A program made the translations under genes and the position numbers. From Clostridiales bacterium VE202-21 (lineage in GTDB: Bacteria > Bacillota > Clostridia > Lachnospirales > Lachnospiraceae): a stretch of 64,000 nt of DNA. The DNA lies in the NCBI GenBank assembly GCA_000509105.1, contig BAIF02000026.1:124001-188000 (forward strand), in the 5' to 3' direction. How positions within the stretch are numbered: position 1 is the stretch's first letter; each line of letters starts with the position of its first letter. Of the stretch, positions 25,197 through 32,134 are shown one piece after another. The notes under the pieces are model-generated. The model was not told the DNA's origin. It worked only from the letters and a program-made list of their open reading frames with translations, and made no database searches.

Positions 25197-26351
25197 ATGG
25201 ATTACGAAAAGAAAGCTCTGTATATGCATGAAAAATTCCATGGGAAAATCGAGGTTTGCAGTAAAGTTCCCCTGGAAACAAGAGAAGACCTAAGTACCGC
25301 CTATACGCCCGGCGTTGCCCGGCCCTGCATGGAAATACACAGGGATGAGAAAAAAGCATACAACTATACCGCAAAAGGCAATTTAGTAGCTGTTGTAACG
25401 GATGGAACGGCAGTATTGGGACTGGGTGACATCGGTCCGAAAGCAGCCATGCCGGTCATGGAAGGAAAAGCTATCCTATTCAAAGAGTTTGGAGGTGTAG
25501 ATGCATTTCCCATATGTCTGGACACGAAAGACACGGAAGAAATTATTGAGACCGTGAAACGCATTGCCCCAGTTTTCGGCGGTATTAACCTGGAGGATAT
25601 TTGTTCGCCCAAATGTTTCGAGATTGAGCAGAGACTTGAAAAGGAATTGGACATACCGGTTTTTCATGACGACCAGCACGGAACGGCAATTGTAACGACG
25701 GCTGCTCTGATGAATGCGCTTAAGGTAGTGGGCAAGAAAATAGACGGCATAAAAGTTGTACTTAACGGTCCGGGCAGCGCAGGTAGCGCAATTGCCAAAA
25801 TGCTGCTTCATGCAGGCGTAAAGCATATGACGATCTGTGACCTGGAAGGGATACTGGCGGAAGGCTGTTCCTTTGCCGTCGGGCATAAACTGGAGCTGGC
25901 AAGACTCACAAATCCGGAGAAAATTACCGGAGCCCTCCAGGATGCAGTCAGGGGGGCAGATGTCTTCATAGGAGTTTCCGCGGGTAACATTTTGACAAAA
26001 GAAATGGTACGCACGATGGCGCCGGAACCAATCGTATTCGCAATGGCAAACCCCACGCCGGAAATCACTTACGAAGATGCCAAAGAAGCAGGAGTAAAAA
26101 TAATCGGGACCGGACGTTCCGACTATCCGAACCAAATCAACAACGTCCTTGCCTTCCCCGGCCTCTTCAGGGGAGCACTGGACGCAGGAGCAAGAGACAT
26201 CACCTACGACATGAAGCTGGCCGCCGCCCGCGCAATAGCATCATTGGTAAACGAAAAAGAATTGAACCCAGACTATATCATCCCATCCCCATTCGACAAA
26301 CGGGTAGCCGCCAAAGTAGCTCAGGAAGTCGCAAAATGCGTTCACAGATAA
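25197..26351 (+). CDS. NAD(P)-dependent malic enzyme
   Basis: Oxidatively decarboxylates malate to pyruvate. 384 residues, the short bacterial form. Catalytic region STAYTPGVARPC near residue 38 and AVVTDGTAVLGLGDIGPKAAMPVMEGK; metal/active-site residues in INLEDI and PVFHDDQHGTA; Rossmann loop LNGPGSAGSAIAKML. Start 25197 (ATG) is preferred over the in-frame GTG at 25185, which lies within the probable ribosome site. With aspA it forms an aspartate-fumarate-(malate)-pyruvate route. The 3' third is rich in A- and C-ending codons. Confidence 0.9.
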   Translation: MDYEKKALYMHEKFHGKIEVCSKVPLETREDLSTAYTPGVARPCMEIHRDEKKAYNYTAKGNLVAVVTDGTAVLGLGDIGPKAAMPVMEGKAILFKEFGGVDAFPICLDTKDTEEIIETVKRIAPVFGGINLEDICSPKCFEIEQRLEKELDIPVFHDDQHGTAIVTTAALMNALKVVGKKIDGIKVVLNGPGSAGSAIAKMLLHAGVKHMTICDLEGILAEGCSFAVGHKLELARLTNPEKITGALQDAVRGADVFIGVSAGNILTKEMVRTMAPEPIVFAMANPTPEITYEDAKEAGVKIIGTGRSDYPNQINNVLAFPGLFRGALDAGARDITYDMKLAAARAIASLVNEKELNPDYIIPSPFDKRVAAKVAQEVAKCVHR

Positions 26352-26476
26352 GCTGTTTGTGATGAAGCAAAAATCCAGAAAAATTTACTTCCAAACCCAA
26401 AAGACAACAACTGTGTATCCAATCCCATCCACTTCACCCGCAAGAACCTCCCCCAAAAAAGCATATCCATCCCATT

Positions 26477-26591
26477 GGAAGCGCACAGCCTATGGGGAGC
26501 CGGACTTCTGCGGGGGGCAGGAAACTTCTGGACACCTTTTCGGAAGTTTCCTGCCCCCCGCAGAAGTCCGGCTCCCCACAGGCGTCCCCCC
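26477..26591 (+). repeat. Short, coreless inverted-repeat element, copy E4
   Basis: Left box GGAAGCGCACAGC and right box GCGTCCCCC match E1-E3. The arms (from CTATGGGGAGCCGG to about 26530) pair almost perfectly with their complement but close on a simple loop of about 13 bases; the three-way core is missing. The outermost arm bases resemble E1 (CTRTGGGGAGC). It sits between malic enzyme and the csoR promoter; upstream 26352-26476 is A/C-rich and geneless. Confidence 0.85.
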
Positions 26592-26615
26592 TCGAATATC
26601 TTTTTAAATATCCAC

Positions 26616-26644
26616 TTGCAATATACCTGGTGGGGGTATATAAT
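26616..26644 (+). promoter_or_regulatory. csoR-copA promoter with overlapping CsoR-type operator
   Basis: TTGCAA (26616-26621) and TATAAT (26639-26644) at 17 bases. The spacer holds ATACC-TGGTGGG-GGTAT, a G-tract inverted repeat of the kind CsoR binds, placed to block polymerase when copper is low. Confidence 0.8.
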
Positions 26645-26667
26645 GACCTTGGAAAGAGGTGATACAA

Positions 26668-26970
26668 ATGGAAGAAAACAAGGAATGCTGCCACAAGAAA
26701 AAGGAACGTTCCGAGAAGGAATACAAGGATCTCGTTAACCGCCTGAACAGAATTGAAGGGCAGATCCGTGGTATAAAAAGAATGGTGGAAAGCGATACTT
26801 ACTGTACAGACATTCTGATTCAGGTATCGGCAGTAAATGCCGCTCTGAACAGTTTTAATAAAGTACTTCTTGCGAATCATATCAGAACCTGCGTGGCGGA
26901 TGACATCAAGGCAGGAAAAGAAGAGACGATAGACGAGCTGGTGGTAACTTTACAGAAATTAATGAGATAG
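26668..26970 (+). CDS. csoR: Copper-sensing repressor CsoR
   Basis: 100 residues of the CsoR/RcnR family. The Cu(I) ligands C46, H71 and C75 occur with the family H-x3-C spacing, which favours copper over nickel or formaldehyde sensing. The N terminus has an extra CCH. Start 26668 is preceded by AGAGGTG. It heads the operon with copA 10 bases downstream and should repress its own promoter until copper binds. Confidence 0.9.
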   Translation: MEENKECCHKKKERSEKEYKDLVNRLNRIEGQIRGIKRMVESDTYCTDILIQVSAVNAALNSFNKVLLANHIRTCVADDIKAGKEETIDELVVTLQKLMR

Positions 26971-26980
26971 GAGGCAGAAG

Positions 26981-29425
26981 ATGGAACAATATTCAGTAAC
27001 AGGAATGAGCTGTGCTGCCTGTAGTGCCCGTGTGGAAAAGGCGGTCGCTAAAGTTCCCGGAGTTACGTCCTGTTCGGTCAGCCTGCTGACAAATTCCATG
27101 GGAGTAGAAGGTAGTGCTGCATCTTCGGATATTATTGCAGCAGTGGAAGAGGCAGGTTACGAAGCCGCCCCGAAAGTTTCCGGTGACAAATCAGGCGCTT
27201 CAGCTAAGGCCCCGGCAGAAAATGATCTTTTAAAAGACAGAGAAACTCCAATACTAAAGAAGAGGCTGATCGCTTCGCTTTGTTTTTTGGTTCCGCTGAT
27301 GTATGTATCGATGGGACATATGATGTGGAACTGGCCTGTTCCGGCAGTTCTGGCTGGGAATCATGTGGCAATGGGACTGATTCAGCTGTTGTTTACCACG
27401 GTAATTATGGTAGTGAACCAGAAGTTTTTCATCAGCGGCTTTAGAAGCCTGTGGCATCGGGCGCCTAATATGGATACTCTGGTGGCACTTGGCGCGGGGG
27501 CCTCATACATTTACAGCACCTATGCGCTGTTTGCAATGACAGATGCACAGATGCACGGTGATATGGCTGGGGTGATGAACTACATGCATGAGTTTTATTT
27601 CGAATCAGCGGCAATGATTCTGACCTTGATCACCGTAGGAAAAATGCTGGAAGCACGGTCTAAGGGCAGAACGACAGATGCGCTTAAGAGCCTGATGAAA
27701 CTGGCGCCGAAGACAGCGACGGTCCTGCGCGGAGAAATAGAGTCGGTAGTTTCCATCGAACAGGTAGTAAAAGGGGATATCTTTGTAGTAAGACCTGGGG
27801 AAAATATACCGGTGGATGGCATTATTATAGAAGGAAGCAGTGCAGTAAATGAGTCTGCCCTGACCGGAGAAAGCATTCCGATTGACAAAGCCCCAGGGGA
27901 TCCGGTATCGGCGGCAACGCTGAACCACTCTGGCTTTATCAAGTGTGAGGCGACAAGGGTCGGTGAAGATACCACACTTTCCCAGATTATTCAGATGGTC
28001 AGCGACGCTGCGGCAACAAAGGCGCCCATTGCCAAGGTTGCAGACCGGGTATCCGGTGTATTTGTGCCGGTGGTTATTGCTATTGCAGCATTGACAATTC
28101 TGGTATGGCTGTTTGCCGGGCAGACCATTGGTTTCGCTCTTGCAAGAGGAATCTCCGTACTGGTTATCAGCTGTCCGTGTGCCCTGGGTCTGGCGACCCC
28201 GGTAGCGATCATGGTCGGCAACGGTATGGGGGCAAAGCATGGGATTATGTTCAAGACAGCGGTTTGCCTTGAGGAGACCGGAAAGATGCAGATCGTGGCA
28301 CTTGATAAAACCGGGACAATAACAAGCGGTGAGCCCAGAGTAACAGATATGCTTCCAGCAGAAGGCGTCAAAGAAGAAGAGCTTCTGGCCATGGCCTATG
28401 GGCTGGAGAAAAAAAGCGAACACCCCCTGGCACGGGCTGTTCTTATGCTTGCAGAGGAGCGGGACATCCGAAATACCCAGGAGATCACAGACTTTCAGGC
28501 GCTCCCGGGCAATGGACTTTCCGGCAGAATGGGCGGTGATCTTCTGACAGGGGGCAGCTTCAAGTTTATCAGTGAGAATACCGAAGTTCCGGAAGCTATG
28601 AAAAAGAAGGCGGAACAGCTGGCCGAAGACGGGAAGACACCGTTATTTTTCAGCCGCAGCAATCAGCTTATTGGTATCATTGCAGTAGCAGATGTTATTA
28701 AGGAAGACAGTCCCCGGGCTGTCAAAGAATTACAGAACATGGGGATTCATGTGGTAATGCTGACCGGTGATAATGAGCGGACAGCGAAGGCCATCGGGCG
28801 CCAGGCAGGTGTGGATGAGGTAATCGCGGGCGTACTGCCGGACGGCAAGGAAAACGTGATCCGTTCTCTGAAGAAAAAGGGCAGAGTCGCCATGGTAGGA
28901 GACGGAATCAATGATGCACCCGCGCTAACCAGGGCGGATATCGGAATTGCCATCGGCGCTGGTACAGATATCGCAATCGATGCGGCAGATGTAGTCCTGA
29001 TGAAAAGCCGCCTGAGCGACGTGCCGGCTGCAATCCGGTTAAGCAGGGCCACCCTCCGGAATATCCATGAGAATCTATTCTGGGCATTTATCTACAATGT
29101 TATCGGTATTCCGCTGGCAGCCGGTGTCTGGTTCCCGCTGCTCGGGTGGAAGTTAAACCCCATGTTCGGTGCAGCCGCAATGAGCCTGTCAAGCTTCTGT
29201 GTAGTAACAAATGCACTCAGGCTTAATTTATTTAAAATGTATGATGCAGCGAAAGACAAAAAAATAAAAATCAAAAAGAAAGAGGAGGAAACAACGATGC
29301 AAAAAACTATGAAAATTGAGGGGATGATGTGCGGACACTGTGAGGCCAGAGTAAAGAAGAGCCTGGAGGCACTTTCACAGGTGGATGAAGCGGCAGTAAG
29401 CACGAGTCAGGAACCGCAGTCGTAA
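26981..29425 (+). CDS. copA: Copper-exporting P1B-type ATPase, running into a frameshifted CopZ module
   Basis: 814 residues. An N-terminal HMA domain has GMSCAACS (C11, C14); eight transmembrane helices are expected, with the CPC motif at about 398-400, phosphorylation site DKTGTIT at about 442, SEHPLA, and the hinge GDGINDAPAL. After the last helix the frame continues through a lysine-rich stretch (KKIKIKKKEEETT) that is encoded by a strong ribosome site (GAGGAGG). It then runs into a CopZ-like HMA domain (GMMCGHCEARV, CxxC at about 784) and stops early because of a one-base deletion near 29400. The pump proper looks intact. Confidence 0.92.
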   Translation: MEQYSVTGMSCAACSARVEKAVAKVPGVTSCSVSLLTNSMGVEGSAASSDIIAAVEEAGYEAAPKVSGDKSGASAKAPAENDLLKDRETPILKKRLIASLCFLVPLMYVSMGHMMWNWPVPAVLAGNHVAMGLIQLLFTTVIMVVNQKFFISGFRSLWHRAPNMDTLVALGAGASYIYSTYALFAMTDAQMHGDMAGVMNYMHEFYFESAAMILTLITVGKMLEARSKGRTTDALKSLMKLAPKTATVLRGEIESVVSIEQVVKGDIFVVRPGENIPVDGIIIEGSSAVNESALTGESIPIDKAPGDPVSAATLNHSGFIKCEATRVGEDTTLSQIIQMVSDAAATKAPIAKVADRVSGVFVPVVIAIAALTILVWLFAGQTIGFALARGISVLVISCPCALGLATPVAIMVGNGMGAKHGIMFKTAVCLEETGKMQIVALDKTGTITSGEPRVTDMLPAEGVKEEELLAMAYGLEKKSEHPLARAVLMLAEERDIRNTQEITDFQALPGNGLSGRMGGDLLTGGSFKFISENTEVPEAMKKKAEQLAEDGKTPLFFSRSNQLIGIIAVADVIKEDSPRAVKELQNMGIHVVMLTGDNERTAKAIGRQAGVDEVIAGVLPDGKENVIRSLKKKGRVAMVGDGINDAPALTRADIGIAIGAGTDIAIDAADVVLMKSRLSDVPAAIRLSRATLRNIHENLFWAFIYNVIGIPLAAGVWFPLLGWKLNPMFGAAAMSLSSFCVVTNALRLNLFKMYDAAKDKKIKIKKKEEETTMQKTMKIEGMMCGHCEARVKKSLEALSQVDEAAVSTSQEPQS

Positions 29426-29505
29426 CCTTAAATGCAGAGATCTCAGATGAAGAATTAAAAAAGACAGTAGAAGACCAGGACTATAAAGTACTGGAAATAA
29501 AGTAA
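29296..29505 (+). pseudogene. copZ: copZ-like copper chaperone, frameshifted
   Basis: ATG at 29296 has AGAGGAGG 7 bases upstream, so it looks like a former separate chaperone gene. The first 35 codons give MQKTMKIEGMMCGHCEARV. Near 29400 AGC-ACG-AGT would read AGC-CAC-GAG-TCA if one C were restored, after which the frame continues GTAVVTLNAEISDEEL...VLEIK to a stop at 29503-29505, the normal length of about 69 residues. As it stands the product is 42 residues. It may be real decay or a sequencing error. Confidence 0.8.
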
Positions 29506-29611
29506 ACAGACACTTAGAAACAGCTCGAAAATGATGATAAAACAGGGGGACAAAGCTGATATATAATCTCCGGTGTTTATGAAAAAAGGGCTTTTGGCGG
29601 CCCAATGTTAT

Positions 29612-29666
29612 CCAGCAGGTCTATACAGCATTAAAAATGCTGTATAGACCTGCTGGACTTTTTTTG
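29612..29666 (+). terminator. Strong terminator after the copper operon
   Basis: CCAGCAGGTCTATACAGCATT pairs perfectly over 21 bases around AAA and, one base past the stem, is followed by a run of seven T (ACTTTTTTT). Confidence 0.9.
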
Positions 29667-29757
29667 CACAATATTTGGATATTCAATTGCTGGCTGTCAA
29701 ATATTCTACTGGGACAGTACAGGATTCGTTTATCCCAATGAATATCTTTAACAAGGG

Positions 29758-30429
29758 TTATTCCAGAATTTCTTTTACTTTCTCAACAGTTAAGTCACAG
29801 TATTCGGCGATCTCATCGAGAGATTTTCCCTGAATGTGCAGTTTGAAAACCTGGCGGGCACGTTGCTCTCCGGCTTGTTGTCCAATTTGAACTCCTCTTT
29901 TTTCAGCACTGCTGATCTGAGTATTATAATCCTTGAGAGCTTTTTCCCTCGCCTCATATTCGAGCCGCTTTTGTTCATCCGCACTCAAATTTACCAGTGT
30001 ATGATAAGCTTCATCCAGATATTCGTTTGTTTTAGCCATTCTCTCAAACTCCTTTCTGTCTTTCCCATTGAAGAACTTCATCCATGCAATAATATCCTCT
30101 TCGGTATGCATATCTGCTGGCAGTTTCTTGAGTTCCAGTATCTGAAGCTCCATTTTATCAGTGTAAAGGCTGCCCGTCCGGTCATCCCGGAAATGAAAAC
30201 TGCGGTAACATCTGCTGTCACCAGGAAAATGGATGAAATCTAGAATACCCAGCTTATCATCCGGGGCGTCCCTGGGAAGCAGGGTTGGAAGAATACAGGT
30301 ATCTTCGATCTCACTGGGTGAAACTTTTAATAGAGCCGCTATAAAGCCCCTTCTGACTTTAGAATTCTGCATTAGATTATTAAAACAGAAGTCTACAGTC
30401 GGTAACATGATAAAGTTGTCATTTGCCAT
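29758..30429 (-). CDS. PD-(D/E)XK nuclease family transposase-like protein (Rpn/YhgA type), internally deleted
   Basis: 223 residues from the ATG at 30429 (AAAGGAG upstream). The N terminus (MLPTVDFCFNNLMQNSKVRRGFIAALL) and C terminus (YNTQISSAEKRGVQIGQQAGEQRARQVFKL...) match the family, normally about 280-320 residues. In the middle DKLGILD runs straight into FIHFPGDSRCYRSFHF, so the stretch that should hold the nuclease core (ILDV...EIQ...) is missing in frame, apparently by fusion at a repeated ILD. It is therefore probably catalytically dead. Relatives are recombination-promoting nucleases, often multicopy. It is isolated, with no partner gene. Confidence 0.75.
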   Translation of the reverse strand: MANDNFIMLPTVDFCFNNLMQNSKVRRGFIAALLKVSPSEIEDTCILPTLLPRDAPDDKLGILDFIHFPGDSRCYRSFHFRDDRTGSLYTDKMELQILELKKLPADMHTEEDIIAWMKFFNGKDRKEFERMAKTNEYLDEAYHTLVNLSADEQKRLEYEAREKALKDYNTQISSAEKRGVQIGQQAGEQRARQVFKLHIQGKSLDEIAEYCDLTVEKVKEILE

Positions 30430-30585
30430 AAATCTCCTTTCATGTGCAGAAAAAGCTGCAATTGTACACAAAAGGAAATCCCCTGCTTTTTATTTATCAT
30501 ACCACGGATTTAGAAGGTATAAAAGACTAGAATCTCTTACATAGTTCAATCAAAGTTTTTCTGCTGTTAAATAAGTTTTTGTTTT

Positions 30586-30659
30586 GGTATACTTCGGCGA
30601 AACGCCGTTTGGAAGATGAAAAGCGATTGCTTTTCGATATCTCTGATTTCTAGTATATC
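30586..30659 (+). repeat. Small three-way-junction inverted-repeat element
   Basis: GGTATACT and AGTATATC close a structure holding a CGGCG-AAA-CGCCG hairpin and an AGAT-GAAAAGC-GATT-GCTTTTC-G-ATATCT hairpin. It lies in the gap 30430-30824 between the PD-(D/E)XK gene and the serpin promoter; no gene is visible there. Confidence 0.5.
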
Positions 30660-30731
30660 ACCTTAATTATCCTTTTGGCAATCAGACTTATAAACCATAA
30701 TAAAGGGTGTTGAAAAAATCTCCCCATGTGT

Positions 30732-30760
30732 TTTACAATTGTCTTTGTAAATGATACAAT
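30732..30760 (+). promoter_or_regulatory. Serpin promoter
   Basis: TTTACA (30732-30737) and TACAAT (30755-30760), spacing 17. Confidence 0.6.
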
Positions 30761-30824
30761 ATGCGTAAATCAGCCCCCGTCAATTGACAATCATGTTCAA
30801 CACAATAAGGAAAGGAGATCCTTT

Positions 30825-32081
30825 ATGAAAAAGCGCATGTTTTTATTGTGTATTGCACTAGTGCTTACAGGCGCATTTATTTTATCCGGCTGTGGCAAAA
30901 AGGGACAGGCATCAGACTTAATGAAAGGTATAAAGGCCAACGATGTCAGCAAAGAAGCCACACTTCGTGACGAGGATACTGTTGCCGCCGCAGATTTTGC
31001 GGTGCGCCTGTTTCAGGCCAGCCGGGAAGAAAACTCCGAGGTGCTGATATCGCCTGTTTCTGTGCTCTATGCTCTTGCTATGACCGCTAATGGGGCAGGA
31101 GGGGAGACCCTCACACAGATGGAGGATGTGCTGGGGCTGAGCGTAGAAGAACTGACCCCATACCTCTATGCTTACAAAGAGGCACTGGCTTCCGGTAATA
31201 AGTACAAGCTGGATCTTGCCAATTCGATCTGGTTTAAAGAGGATGATAGCCTGACCGTGAATCCGGACTTTCTGCAGATAAACGCGGACTGGTATGACGC
31301 GGAACTGTATAAAGCCCCTTTTGATCATTCTACGCTCAAGGATATCAACCATTGGGTCAGCGACAAAACGGACGGTATGATAGAAGATATACTGGATGAG
31401 ATCCCGGATGAAGCGATCATGTATCTGATTAATGCGATTGTTTTTGATGCCGAATGGGAGAACATATATAAGGAAAATGAAGTCATGACGGATGTTTTTA
31501 CAACGGAAAACGGAAGCGGGCAAATAGCAGAGCTGATGCATTCGGAAGAGAACGAATATCTGGAAGATGAGAACACAACCGGTCTGATCAAGTATTATAA
31601 GGACAGGAAATATGCGTTTGCAGGCCTGCTTCCGAAGGAGGGGATAAGCGTGAGCGAATACATTTCCTCCTTAACCGGTGAAAAGTTGATGAGCCTTTTG
31701 AACAACTCGCAGAGCGTGCCGGTGGATGCGGCGATCCCCAAATTCGAAAATGAGTACGATATAGAGATGAGTATGACTCTGAAGGGCATGGGGATGACGG
31801 ATGCATTTGATCCCGGACTGGCAGATTTCAGCGGGTTGGGAATATCGACGGATGGGAATATTTATATAAACCGTGTACTGCACAAGACTTATATTGCGGT
31901 GGATGAACAAGGGACGAAGGCGGGAGCAGCCACAGCTGTGGAGCTGACGACGGAAGCTGCGATGATCGACTCCGCAGAGCGCAAAACCGTATACCTGAAC
32001 CGGCCGTTTATTTATATGCTGATTGATAGTGAGGCGAAACTTCCTGTCTTCATGGGGACAGTGATGGATATAAAAGAATAA
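30825..32081 (+). CDS. Serpin-family protease inhibitor, lipoprotein
   Basis: 418 residues. A type II signal with lipobox LSGC (Cys near residue 26) anchors it outside the membrane. The rest is a complete serpin: VLISPVSVLYALAMTANGAGGETLTQ, NSIWFK, LINAIVFDAEWENIY, and the hinge EQGTKAGAATAVEL followed by the reactive loop and YLNRPFIYMLID. The loop between the hinge and NRPF is about six residues longer than in antitrypsin, so P1 cannot be fixed. The small-residue hinge predicts an inhibitory serpin, probably against host or microbial serine proteases. Start 30825 follows GGAGATCC. Confidence 0.93.
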   Translation: MKKRMFLLCIALVLTGAFILSGCGKKGQASDLMKGIKANDVSKEATLRDEDTVAAADFAVRLFQASREENSEVLISPVSVLYALAMTANGAGGETLTQMEDVLGLSVEELTPYLYAYKEALASGNKYKLDLANSIWFKEDDSLTVNPDFLQINADWYDAELYKAPFDHSTLKDINHWVSDKTDGMIEDILDEIPDEAIMYLINAIVFDAEWENIYKENEVMTDVFTTENGSGQIAELMHSEENEYLEDENTTGLIKYYKDRKYAFAGLLPKEGISVSEYISSLTGEKLMSLLNNSQSVPVDAAIPKFENEYDIEMSMTLKGMGMTDAFDPGLADFSGLGISTDGNIYINRVLHKTYIAVDEQGTKAGAATAVELTTEAAMIDSAERKTVYLNRPFIYMLIDSEAKLPVFMGTVMDIKE

Positions 32082-32099
32082 GGCACACTGGAGTGTGCC
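32082..32099 (+). other. Perfect small hairpin between serpin and ATPase genes
   Basis: GGCACAC-TGGA-GTGTGCC without a following T run; may be an mRNA stabiliser or weak pause. Confidence 0.5.
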
Positions 32100-32134
32100 G
32101 TCTGAACAAGAAAGTAGAAAAGGAGTGCATTAAG

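Noticed and set aside
27605-28423. 272-codon minus-strand frame within copA
   Set aside because: copA motifs fix the coding strand; the reverse frame is Cys/His-rich nonsense.
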